Below are positions 1 to 7,700 of a DNA stretch of 16,593 nt, in pieces. Where the stretch lies: contig JAJTCL010000014.1 of NCBI GenBank assembly GCA_021323255.1, positions 1 to 16,593 on the forward strand, in the 5' to 3' direction. How positions within the stretch are numbered: position 1 is the stretch's first letter; every line of letters begins with the position of its first letter. The DNA comes from Propionibacteriaceae bacterium. Lineage in GTDB: Bacteria > Actinomycetota > Actinomycetes > Propionibacteriales > Propionibacteriaceae. Below the pieces are notes generated by a model. It ran no database searches and was not told the DNA's origin. It saw nothing but the letters and a program-made list of their open reading frames with translations. The position numbers and the translations under genes are program-made.

Positions 1-1
1 C

Positions 2-541
2 TATTCACCGCGTGCCATGAACGTCTCCGACCGCTGGTGCCTGATTTCGTATTCGCTTCCAGAAAGCCAGCGGCAGCTGCGGCACCAGCTTCGGCGTCGG
101 CTGTCGTGGATCGGTTGCGGCACCGTGTCAGCAGCGCTGTGGATCTGCCCGGAATACCTCACCCGTGAGGTGGAAGACATCCTCACTGATCTCGGTGTGG
201 GTGAGGAGGCGGTGATCTTCCTGGCCAGCGAGCCACGGCTGGACGGTGGGCTGGAGCGCGCGGTGGCCCAATGGTGGGACCTGCCGGCTATCGCGGCCCG
301 ACACCAGGAATTCCTCTCCGCGTACGGATTCGTTGCCGACAGCTTGACACCTCGCCAGGCTTTCGCCACGTGGATGGGGTGCTTGGATGCATGGCGAGTG
401 ATTCCTTATGTCGACCCAGGACTGCCGCTTGCGTGGTTGCCGGCCGACTGGCCTGGGAACCGTAGCATCCCGCTCTTCGCCGAACTGAGGAAACGGCTCG
501 AGGATCCCAGCAGCCACTACGTGCAGCAGGTGACGTACTAG
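2..541 (+). CDS. PaaX-family transcriptional regulator, 3' part (N-terminus outside window)
   Basis: The reading frame is open from base 2 to the TAG at 539-541, so this is the C-terminal part (179 residues visible) of a gene starting upstream; the Met codon at 17 is probably internal. The visible protein begins with a WCLISYSLPE segment followed by an Arg/Leu-rich helix and LWICP, which matches the central domain of PaaX-like repressors. Near the end, a DPGLPLAWLPADWPG segment matches the PaaX C-terminal domain. The winged-helix DNA-binding domain expected in the first ~90 residues would lie before the window. Family members repress catabolic genes (the founder binds phenylacetyl-CoA), but the ligand and targets here cannot be inferred: the downstream neighbour fmt is a housekeeping gene. 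The stop codon lies inside a 9-bp inverted repeat that also touches the fmt promoter. Family assignment is fairly secure, function is not. Confidence 0.8.
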   Translation, partial: YSPRAMNVSDRWCLISYSLPESQRQLRHQLRRRLSWIGCGTVSAALWICPEYLTREVEDILTDLGVGEEAVIFLASEPRLDGGLERAVAQWWDLPAIAARHQEFLSAYGFVADSLTPRQAFATWMGCLDAWRVIPYVDPGLPLAWLPADWPGNRSIPLFAELRKRLEDPSSHYVQQVTY

Positions 542-558
542 TGCCCCCTGGGCACTAG
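538..558. repeat. Perfect 9-bp inverted repeat between the PaaX-like gene and fmt
   Basis: The arms CTAGTGCCC (538-546) and GGGCACTAG (550-558) are exact reverse complements separated by CCT. The left arm includes the TAG stop codon (539-541) of the upstream gene, and the right arm contains the first three bases of the predicted fmt -10 hexamer TAGACT (556-561). As RNA it would form a strong 9-bp hairpin with a 3-nt loop, but no U-run follows. It could be a U-less terminator hairpin, a repressor operator covering the fmt -10, or both; the sequence does not decide. Confidence 0.75.
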
Positions 559-561
559 ACT
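556..561 (+). promoter_or_regulatory. Predicted -10 element of a leaderless fmt promoter
   Basis: TAGACT fits the actinobacterial TANNNT consensus and ends 6 nt before the GTG at 568, placing the likely transcription start on the start codon. No clear -35 hexamer is visible. The ten bases CACTAGACTC at 553-562 nearly repeat CACTAGAGTC at the rpe promoter. Confidence 0.55.
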
Positions 562-567
562 CCGGCG

Positions 568-1497
568 GTGCGAATCGTCTTCGGCGGCACTCCCGATGTC
601 GCGATCCCGTCGTTGGATGCTCTGGCCGATTCCCGCCACGAGCTTGTCGCCGTCGTCACCCGGCCAGATGCCCCAAGTGGCCGCGGCAAGAAGCTGACCG
701 CCAGCCCAGTTGCGCAACGAGCCGCAGAACTCGGCATCGAGGTCTTGAAACCTCAACGTCCACGGGATGAGGAGTTCGTCACTCGGTTGACCGAGCTGGC
801 CCCAGACTGCTGCCCGGTGGTGGCCTATGGTGCGCTGCTGCCACAGCGGGTCCTGGAGATTCCGCGGCACGGCTGGGTCAACCTGCACTTTTCCCTGCTG
901 CCGGCCTGGCGCGGCGCGGCGCCGGTCCAGCATGCGATCCTGGCAGGTGATCAGATAACAGGTGCGACGACCTTCCGAATTGTGCTCGAGCTCGACGCTG
1001 GGCCGATCCTCGCCACGGTGTCGGAGCCGATCCGTCCAGACGACACTGCGGGTGACTTGCTGTATCGGCTCTCGCTGAGCGGTGCCCGGCTCCTGGTCGA
1101 GACCCTCGATGGGATCGAGGACGGCACCCTGACAGCCACACCCCAACCGGAAACCGATGCTCAGGTGAGCTATGCATCCAAGATCAACGTCGAGGACGCG
1201 CGCATCGATTGGACCCAATCCGCAGACGTCCTGGATCGGCTGATCCGCGCCTGCGCTCCAGCCCCTGGAGCGTGGACCACCTTCCGCGGCGAAAGGTTCA
1301 AGATCAATTCAGCGCGGATCTCCGACGCTGTCTTGGCGCCAGGCGTGTTGCAGATCAGCAAACGTGCCGTGCGGGTCGGCACGGCCACTCAGGCGCTCGA
1401 GCTGGACGAGATCCAGGCCCAGGGCAAGAAGCCCATGCCTGCTGCCGACTGGGCACGCGGCATCACCTTCGGACCCGAGCCGAGGCTCGGTGCTTGA
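568..1497 (+). CDS. fmt: Methionyl-tRNA formyltransferase
   Basis: Transfers a formyl group from 10-formyltetrahydrofolate to Met on initiator tRNA, giving the fMet-tRNA used to start bacterial translation; cytoplasmic. The 309 residues match the usual family length. The N-terminus MRIVFGGTPD is the typical nucleotide-binding-like start. The catalytic triad known from the family is visible as Asn105 and His107 in VNLHFSLLP and Asp143 in ELDAGPIL, followed by the family signature LPAWRGAAPVQ (111-121). The C-terminal ~100 residues form the tRNA-binding OB-like domain. The GTG start is chosen because residue 1 leads directly into the conserved strand and a TANNNT -10 ends 6 nt upstream, implying a leaderless mRNA. 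It is abutted with no gap by the rRNA methyltransferase gene, so the two are probably one operon; the fmt-rsmB pairing is common in bacteria. Confidence 0.97.
   Translation: MRIVFGGTPDVAIPSLDALADSRHELVAVVTRPDAPSGRGKKLTASPVAQRAAELGIEVLKPQRPRDEEFVTRLTELAPDCCPVVAYGALLPQRVLEIPRHGWVNLHFSLLPAWRGAAPVQHAILAGDQITGATTFRIVLELDAGPILATVSEPIRPDDTAGDLLYRLSLSGARLLVETLDGIEDGTLTATPQPETDAQVSYASKINVEDARIDWTQSADVLDRLIRACAPAPGAWTTFRGERFKINSARISDAVLAPGVLQISKRAVRVGTATQALELDEIQAQGKKPMPAADWARGITFGPEPRLGA
1475..1490 (+). promoter_or_regulatory. Hairpin at the fmt-rsmB junction
   Basis: CCGAGC (1475-1480), loop CGAG, and GCTCGG (1485-1490) form a perfect 6-bp stem within the last codons of fmt, ending 7 nt before the GTG of the next gene. 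The only Shine-Dalgarno-like GAGG (1482-1485) is in the loop and at the stem's edge. Ribosomes finishing fmt would melt it, so it could enforce translational coupling. This role is inference from position. Confidence 0.4.
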
Positions 1498-2874
1498 GTG
1501 AGCGCTCCAGGCACCGCCCACCATCGGCCACGTCGTCGTCCTGATCGGGCCCGCCGGGTTGCCTTCGACGCGCTGCGTGCGGTGAATGCCGAGGGAGCGT
1601 ACGCCAACTTGATCTTGCCAGCCCTGCTGCGCGAGCGTGGCCTGACCGGTCGGGACGCCGCCTTCGCTACTGAGCTGTTGGCGGGTACCTGCCGCTGGCA
1701 AGGCAGTTATGACGTGATCATCGCCGCGGCCGCCGGCCGTCCGCTGAGTGAGTTCCAGCCGGCCGTGGTGGATTTGCTGCGACTCGGGGTGCACCAGATC
1801 CTCTCGATGCGGGTGCCGGTGCCAGCGGCGGTCGCCGCATCGGTCGATCTGGCGGCTGCCACGGTGGGGGAACGGGTCACCGGGCTCACCAATGCCGTGC
1901 TGCGCCGAGTTGCCGAAAGGCCGCTGGACGACTGGCTCGACAACCAGTCCGAAGGACGTGACGAACATGATCGGCTGGCGCTATGGACGGCACATCCGCG
2001 CTGGATCGTCGATGCGTATGCCGAACTGCTACCGGAGTGGGAACTCCAGCAGGCACTGGCCGCGAACAATTCCAGTCCAGATGTCAGCCTGGCCATCCGG
2101 CCCGGCCTCGCCGAATTGTCAGATCTAGTGGGTGCTGGAGCTGAGCTGAGTCGTTACTCACCGTTCGGGGCTCGCTGGAGGGGCGATCCTGCCCAGCTTC
2201 GACTGGTCCGTGACGGCCGAGCCGGCGTCCAGGACGAGGGCTCCCAGCTGGTTACCTGGGCGCTCACCAGGCTGGCGGCTCAGTCCGGCTGGTGGCTCGA
2301 CCTGTGTGCCGGACCGGGCGGCAAATCCGCCCTGCTGACTGGCCTGGCCCTCCTGGACCACAGTCACCTGCTGGCATCTGATCTTGCGCCCCACCGGGCG
2401 AAGCTGGTGGCAGGAGCCGTACGGGCCTATGCCGGGTTTGGATCGGGTCCGAGCATCGTGGTAGCTGACGGGACTCGACCCGCCTGGCGCGCTGGCTCGT
2501 TTGCCCGGGTGTTGGCCGATGTGCCGTGCTCCGGCCTGGGCGCCCTGCGCCGCCGGCCGGAGTCTCGCTGGCGACGCAACCCCGCCGACGTGGAGCAGCT
2601 GCACGCGTTGCAACTGGCACTGCTGGCCTCGGCCATTGACAGCGCCGCTCCAGCTGGGGTCATCGGCTACCTCACCTGCTCACCGCACCGCCGGGAAACA
2701 ACCGACGTGCTGGGCGAGACCCTTGCCGTGCGGGCCGACGTCGAGGTGATCCCGGCGGTGCAGCTGCTACCCGAAGTGCCAAACGCGGGCCTTGGTCCCT
2801 ACCTTCAGCTCTGGCCGCACAAGCATGGCACCGACGCCATGTTCGCGGCCTACTTACGCAAGACTCGGGCTTGA
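1498..2874 (+). CDS. rsmB: 16S rRNA (cytosine-C5) methyltransferase, RsmB/NOP2 family
   Basis: Predicted S-adenosylmethionine-dependent m5C methyltransferase acting on 16S rRNA (C967 in the E. coli family member). The 458 residues contain an N-terminal NusB-like RNA-binding domain (about 15-150, with LTNAVLRRV at its end) and a Rossmann methyltransferase domain. Visible motifs: SAM-binding LDLCAGPGGKS (267-277), motif IV DVPCSGLGALRRRPE with Cys344, and motif VI YLTCSPHRRET with Cys394. In this family the motif VI cysteine attacks the cytosine and the motif IV cysteine helps release the product, so both catalytic residues are present. The GTG start follows the fmt TGA with no spacer, pointing to translational coupling. 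The exact rRNA target is assigned by family similarity, not shown by the sequence; another RsmB-like specificity is possible. Confidence 0.92.
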   Translation: MSAPGTAHHRPRRRPDRARRVAFDALRAVNAEGAYANLILPALLRERGLTGRDAAFATELLAGTCRWQGSYDVIIAAAAGRPLSEFQPAVVDLLRLGVHQILSMRVPVPAAVAASVDLAAATVGERVTGLTNAVLRRVAERPLDDWLDNQSEGRDEHDRLALWTAHPRWIVDAYAELLPEWELQQALAANNSSPDVSLAIRPGLAELSDLVGAGAELSRYSPFGARWRGDPAQLRLVRDGRAGVQDEGSQLVTWALTRLAAQSGWWLDLCAGPGGKSALLTGLALLDHSHLLASDLAPHRAKLVAGAVRAYAGFGSGPSIVVADGTRPAWRAGSFARVLADVPCSGLGALRRRPESRWRRNPADVEQLHALQLALLASAIDSAAPAGVIGYLTCSPHRRETTDVLGETLAVRADVEVIPAVQLLPEVPNAGLGPYLQLWPHKHGTDAMFAAYLRKTRA

Positions 2875-2943
2875 TTGCCTCGCTCGCCATGCTCCCTCGG
2901 CGCGGATCGCGCGGTTGAAAGCCGCCCCCTTCCTCACTTGCTC

Positions 2944-2992
2944 GCAGCCAGCAAAGCCCTCAGAAGCTGGACCTGTTGGCGAGGCTGGCTGC
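2944..2992. repeat. 9-bp inverted repeat downstream of rsmB
   Basis: GCAGCCAGC (2944-2952) and GCTGGCTGC (2984-2992) are exact reverse complements separated by 31 bp in the 177-bp gap before rpe. No U-run follows. It might contribute to ending the fmt-rsmB transcript, but the long loop makes this weak. The rest of the gap shows GC-rich sequence without a convincing gene. Confidence 0.3.
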
Positions 2993-3038
2993 TCGCTCGT
3001 TCGTCGAGGACAGCGGCGCGCGCGATCCCGCCAAACAC

Positions 3039-3044
3039 TAGAGT
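3039..3044 (+). promoter_or_regulatory. Predicted -10 element of a leaderless rpe promoter
   Basis: TAGAGT matches TANNNT and ends 7 nt before the GTG at 3052. The surrounding CACTAGAGTC (3036-3045) differs by one base from the fmt promoter core. No convincing -35 is seen. Confidence 0.5.
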
Positions 3045-3051
3045 CGACACC

Positions 3052-3726
3052 GTGGTCCCCCTCCGCAAAAAACCCAGAATCATGCCGAGCATTTTGTCGG
3101 CCGACTTCGCCAACCTGCAGACCGCCATCGAAAAGGTGCCCAGCTCAGACGCAATACACGTCGACGTGATGGACAACCACTTTGTCCCCAATCTCACGCT
3201 CGGCCTGCCTGTTGTGGAATCGCTTCGCGAGGCAACGGACAAGATCTTGGACATCCACTTGATGATCGAGCAGCCCGACCGCTGGGCCCCGGCGTACGCC
3301 GAGGTGGGAGCCGAATCGGTCACCTTTCACATCGAGGCGACGGCAGCGCCGGTTCGGCTGGCCCGCGAGCTGCGCAGCTTGGGAGCCAGGGCTGCAATGG
3401 CACTCAAGCCAACTACGCCGATCGAACCGTACGAGGACCTGTTGCCAGAGCTCGACATGGTTTTGATCATGACCGTGGAACCCGGTTTCGGCAGCCAGAG
3501 CTTTCTTGATCTTTGCCTGCCCAAGATTGCTCGAACGCGCGCGATGCTGGACAAGGTGGGTGGTGACATCTGGCTGCAGATCGACGGCGGGGTCTCGGTC
3601 GAGACCATCGAGCGGTGCGCCGCAGCCGGTGTGGACTCATTCGTTGCCGGATCGTCGGTATTCGGCGCTACCGATCCCGATGCGATGGTCGGCAAGCTTC
3701 GCGAGCTGGCGGCGGCAGCCACCTGA
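3052..3726 (+). CDS. rpe: Ribulose-phosphate 3-epimerase
   Basis: Interconverts ribulose 5-phosphate and xylulose 5-phosphate in the pentose phosphate pathway; a cytoplasmic TIM-barrel metalloenzyme. The 224 residues equal the usual family length. The N-terminal signature PSILSADFANL is at 11-21. Metal ligands and catalytic acids known from the family are visible: His35 and Asp37 in IHVDVMDNHFVPN, His68 in DIHLMIE, and Asp178 in QIDGGVS, with the phosphate-binding GGVS and VAGSSVFG segments towards the end. The GTG at 3052 is chosen because a much longer in-frame extension back to 2875 adds only low-complexity sequence unlike any Rpe, while a TANNNT -10 ends 7 nt before this GTG. No Shine-Dalgarno is seen, consistent with a leaderless mRNA. 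It runs convergently towards the PAC2 gene, 84 bp away. Confidence 0.96.
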   Translation: MVPLRKKPRIMPSILSADFANLQTAIEKVPSSDAIHVDVMDNHFVPNLTLGLPVVESLREATDKILDIHLMIEQPDRWAPAYAEVGAESVTFHIEATAAPVRLARELRSLGARAAMALKPTTPIEPYEDLLPELDMVLIMTVEPGFGSQSFLDLCLPKIARTRAMLDKVGGDIWLQIDGGVSVETIERCAAAGVDSFVAGSSVFGATDPDAMVGKLRELAAAAT

Positions 3727-3736
3727 GTCTGATGCG

Positions 3737-3786
3737 CCCTGAGCTTGTCGAAGGGTCGCATTGACGGGCTTCGACGGACTCAGCCC
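3737..3786. repeat. Inverted pair of a CCCTGAGCTTGTCGAAGGG-type repeat, possible bidirectional terminator
   Basis: CCCTGAGCTTGTCGAAGGG lies at 3737-3755. A second, inverted and diverged copy lies at 3766-3786 (GGGCTTCGAC ... CTCAGCCC). Their cores CTGAG...GTCGAAG pair across a ~10-bp loop, and each copy also has its own short terminal stem (CCCT/AGGG and GGGCT/AGCCC). It sits between the convergent rpe and PAC2 genes, where a two-way transcription stop is expected. I recall the core as a dispersed element in many high-GC genomes; the copy number here needs the whole genome. Confidence 0.55.
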
Positions 3787-3810
3787 GCATGCTCAGTCGG
3801 AGTGAGTTAA

Positions 3811-4665
3811 TTAACCCTGGCGACGGCGCAGGTAGCGCTCGAACTCCGCCGCGATGGCGTCGCCGCTGGCCTCCGGCAGCTCAGTGGCGTCCTGCATCTG
3901 CTCCAGCGAGGCGACATATTCGGCGACCTCGGAATCCTCGGCTGCCAGCTCATCCACGCCGCGCTCCCAGGCTCGGGCCAGCTCGGTCAGCTCACCAAGA
4001 TCGAAAGAGGCATCGAGTACCCGCTCCAACTGGGAGAGCAACGCCAGCGTGGCCTTGGGGCACGGCGGATGCGAGACGTAATGCGGGATTGCCGACCAGA
4101 GCGTGAGAACCTCGACGCCGCCTCGAGTCAAGGTGTCACCGAGCACGCCGATAATGCCGGTCGGACCCTCATAGGTCGCCGGAGCCAGGCCAAGCTGCTT
4201 CATCAACTCGCGGTTGGTGGTCGACACCGACACCGGGATCGGGCGGGTATGCGGGGTGTCGGCAAGCAGCGCGCCCAGCAGGTGCACCCGAGTGACGTCG
4301 GCTGAGCTGAGTGCGGAGGCGATCATGGTGCTGAACTGCCGCCACCGCAGGTTGGGCTCCAGGCCTTCGACCAAGATCAGATCACGGCCGTCAGGCAGCT
4401 GAGCGATCTTCAGCTCCGTGGTCGGCCAGCTGATCTCACGCTCATCGTCATCGGTGAACGCCACCTGGGGTCTGTTGACCTGAAAGTCGTAGAACTCGTC
4501 AGGATCGAGCGCGTACACCGGCTCGGCCTGGTAGGCCTCTGCGAGGTGCTCAATGGCTCCGGTTGCCGCGTTCCCTGCGTCGTTCCAGCCACCGAAGGCC
4601 ATCACAACCGCAGGGTTGACCAGGTCCCGAAGATCGCGGGTGGCCGAGCTGGGGGAGTCGGGCAT
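3811..4665 (-). CDS. PAC2-family protein (proteasome assembly chaperone 2 fold)
   Basis: The 284-residue protein shows the PAC2-family pattern: an N-terminal MAFGGWNDAGNAATGAIEHL segment (22-41), followed by EFYDFQVNRPQ, ILVEGLEPNLRWRQF, LLGALLADTPHTRP and a TGIIGVLGDTLTRGGVEVLTLW stretch; the last ~80 residues are acidic and helical, ending RRRQG. The family is named after a eukaryotic 20S proteasome assembly chaperone. Actinomycetes carry homologues (Rv2125 in M. tuberculosis, also next to metH) whose role is not firmly known. The start is set at the ATG whose first base is 4665, because the alternative GTG three codons upstream (4674) overlaps a TACAGT -10 that ends 7 nt before the ATG. 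The gene is divergent from metH (94 bp between starts) and convergent with rpe. A chaperone role for the proteasome encoded further right is inference only. Confidence 0.9.
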   Translation of the reverse strand: MPDSPSSATRDLRDLVNPAVVMAFGGWNDAGNAATGAIEHLAEAYQAEPVYALDPDEFYDFQVNRPQVAFTDDDEREISWPTTELKIAQLPDGRDLILVEGLEPNLRWRQFSTMIASALSSADVTRVHLLGALLADTPHTRPIPVSVSTTNRELMKQLGLAPATYEGPTGIIGVLGDTLTRGGVEVLTLWSAIPHYVSHPPCPKATLALLSQLERVLDASFDLGELTELARAWERGVDELAAEDSEVAEYVASLEQMQDATELPEASGDAIAAEFERYLRRRQG

Positions 4666-4672
4666 GGCTTTC

Positions 4673-4678
4673 ACTGTA
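4673..4678 (-). promoter_or_regulatory. Predicted -10 element of a leaderless PAC2 promoter
   Basis: Read on the minus strand, TACAGT (4678 to 4673) is followed by seven bases and then ATG at 4665. A possible -35 TTGCAT lies at 4699-4694 with a short 15-nt spacer, which is weak support. Confidence 0.5.
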
Positions 4679-4747
4679 GCCGTCGGCGCGGCGATGCAAT
4701 CTCACTCCACATCGTGGTAGCGCTGCCGCAGGGACCGCGTGGGCGAT

Positions 4748-4753
4748 TATCCT
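4748..4753 (+). promoter_or_regulatory. Predicted -10 element of a leaderless metH promoter
   Basis: TATCCT matches TANNNT and ends 6 nt before the ATG at 4760. This leaves no room for a 5' leader, so a cobalamin or SAM riboswitch upstream of metH is not supported if this promoter is the one used. Confidence 0.55.
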
Positions 4754-4759
4754 CACGAG

Positions 4760-7700
4760 ATGCCCGATGGCCTGCATGGCGCACCCTCCCCGGCTGACCT
4801 TCGTTCGACGCTGTCAGACCGTGTCGTGATCGCCGACGGAGCGATGGGCACCATGCTGCAGCGTTATGACCTGACGCTGGAGGATTTCCAGCAGCTGGAG
4901 GGCTGCAACGAGATCTTGAACGTCACCCGCCCCGACATCGTGCGTACCATCCACGATGCCTACTTCGAGGTCGGAGCCGATGCGGTTGAGACCAACACCT
5001 TCGGTGCGAATTTCTCCGCTCTCTCCGAATACGGAATCGCCGCCAGGATCACAGAACTGGCGGAGGCCGGCGCGCGGATCGCCCGGCAGTCGGCCGACGC
5101 ACACAGCACACCAGATCGCCCGCGGTGGGTGCTGGGCAGCGTCGGCCCCGGCACCAAGCTGCCCACCCTCGGCCACGTCTCGTACGCCCGCCTGCGTGAT
5201 GCCTATCAGCAGCAGGTCGAGGGCATGATTGCCGGCGGAATCGACGCCGTGTTGATCGAGACGTCACAAGATCTGCTGCAAACCAAGGCAGCAACGCTCG
5301 GTGCCAAGCGAGCGCTGGCCTACGCGGGTCGCGATCTCCCGGTGATCGTGCATGTGACAGTGGAGACCACGGGCACGATGCTGCTCGGCTCCGAAATCGG
5401 CGCCGCCCTTACCGCCCTGGAGCCGCTCGGCATCGACCTGATTGGCCTGAACTGCGCAACCGGCCCGGCAGAAATGAGTGAGCACCTGCGGCACCTTTCC
5501 CGGCATGCCCAAATCGGTGTGAGTTGCATGCCGAATGCCGGCCTGCCGCAGCTCACTGCGGACGGTGCGGTTTACCCGTTACAGCCCGTCGAGCTCGCTG
5601 ATGCGCTGGAACAGTTTGTCGGCGAGTTCGGACTCGGCCTGGTTGGCGGTTGTTGTGGCACTGGGCCGGAGCATCTGCGGCAGGTTGTGACGCGCCTGGA
5701 CGGCCGGCCGGTCGGTGCTCGGTCACCCAGCCACATCCCTGCTGCATCTTCGTTGTATGCCGACGTACCGTTCCGTCAGGACATCAGCTATCTGTCGATC
5801 GGAGAACGGACCAACGCCAACGGCTCCAAGGCCTTCCGCGAGGCGCTGTTGGCCGAGCGCTGGGATGACTGCGTGGATATCGCGCGATCCCAGATCCGGG
5901 ACGGCGCCCACATGCTCGATCTCAATATCGACTATGTAGGCCGGGACGGTGTCGCTGACATGCGAGAGGTGACATTCCGGCTGGCGACGGCGTCGACGCT
6001 GCCGATCGTGCTGGACTCCACCGAACCTGCCGTGCTGCAAGCAGGTCTGGAATGTCTGGGTGGGCGCGCAGTGATCAACTCCGCCAACTATGAAGACGGC
6101 GACGGGCCCGACTCCCGCTTCTGCCGGGTCATGAAGCTGGTCGCTGAGCATGGTGCGGCGGTGATCGTGTTGACCATCGACGAGGAAGGCCAAGCGCGTA
6201 CGGCGGAGTGGAAGGTGCGGGTCGCTGAGCGGGCGATCTCCGATATCACCGGAAACTGGGGCCTGCGTCAGAGCGACATCATCCTCGACTGCCTCACCTT
6301 CCCCATCGCCACCGGGCAGGAGGAAACCCGGCGCGACGGTCTGGAGACCATCGAGGCCATCCGCGAGCTCAAACGACGCTTTCCCGATGTGCAGACCACT
6401 CTTGGGCTGTCCAACATCTCCTTCGGTCTCAACCCGGCCGCTCGTGTCGTGCTCAACTCGGTCTTTCTCAACGAATGCATCGAGGCTGGCCTGGACTCCG
6501 CCATCGTGCACGCCGCCAAGATCATCCCGATGGCCCGGATCCCCGACGAGCAACGAGACGTGGCGCTCGACATGGTGTACGACCGGCGCCGACCGGCTAC
6601 CGCGACCGAGCCAGGGTACGACCCGCTGCAGCGCTTCCTCGAGCTCTTCGAAGGTGTGACAACCGCCGACGCCAAGGCCGAGCGTGCCGCTGAGCTGCTC
6701 AAGCTGCCAACCAGCGAACGGCTGCAGCGCCGCATCATCGACGGCGAGGCCAAGGGCCTCTCAGATGATCTTGATGCCGCGCTCGCCGAGGGCAAGCCCG
6801 CCTTGGAGATCATCAACACCGACCTGCTGGCCGGCATGCGGGTCGTTGGTGAGTTGTTTGGGTCGGGTCAGATGCAGCTGCCGTTCGTGCTGCAATCGGC
6901 CGAGGTGATGAAAACCGCGGTCGCCTACCTGGAGCCGCACCTGGAGAAGACCGACGCTCGCGGCAAGGGCACCATCGTGCTGGCAACCGTGAAGGGTGAC
7001 GTGCACGACATCGGTAAGAACCTGGTCGACATCATCCTCACCAACAACGGCTACACCGTCGTGAATCTGGGCATCAAGCAGCCGATCAACGCGATCATCG
7101 ACGCAGCGCAGGAACAACACGCTGATGCGATCGGCATGTCGGGGCTGCTGGTGAAGTCCACCGTTGTCATGAAGGAGAACCTGGAGGAGCTGAACCGGCG
7201 GGGGATTGCCACCGCGTATCCGGTATTCCTGGGCGGAGCCGCACTCACCCGCGCCTACGTCGAGCAAGACCTTCGAGAGATCTTCGCTGGCGAAGTGCGT
7301 TACGCACGAGATGCCTTCGAAGGGCTGCGGCTGATGGACGCACTGATGGCGGTCAAGCGCGGCGAGGAGGGCGCTGCGCTGCCGGCGCCACGGGAGCGGC
7401 GGGTCAAAGCCCGCGGTACCACTCTGCTGGAGGAGCGGGTTGACGCCGAAGCGGCCCGGCGTTCCGATGTTGCGGTCGACATCGACGTGCCGACTCCGCC
7501 GTTCTGGGGCGATCGGATTGTGAAGGGCATCTCACTGGCCGATGTCGCGGCCTACCTCGACGAGCGGGCGACCTTCATGGGCCAGTGGGGTCTCAAGGGA
7601 TCAAGGAACGGACCGACGTACGAGGAGCTGGTGGAGACGGAGGGCCGGCCTCGGCTACGGGCCTGGCTGGACCGCATTCAGACTGACGCGATAGCCGAGT

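Noticed and set aside
538..1218. Long minus-strand open frame opposite fmt
   Set aside because: It mirrors the third-position GC bias of fmt, has low-complexity, Arg/Gly/Gln-rich sequence and no recognisable domain; fmt is certain on the other strand.
2875..3051. Long in-frame extension upstream of rpe starting right after rsmB
   Set aside because: The added 59 residues are compositionally odd, include no Rpe-like sequence, and precede the predicted promoter.
4666..4759. Possible cobalamin or SAM riboswitch upstream of metH
   Set aside because: The divergent gap is only 94 bp, a -10 ends 6 nt before the ATG, and no B12-box-like sequence is seen.
4739..4759. In-frame GTG at 4739 as the metH start
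   Set aside because: It lies upstream of the predicted -10 (4748-4753), so it would not be in the transcript; the ATG at 4760 fits the leaderless pattern.
5723..6553. 276-codon minus-strand open frame inside metH
   Set aside because: Typical shadow of a high-GC gene; it lies fully within the folate module of metH and shows no family motif.
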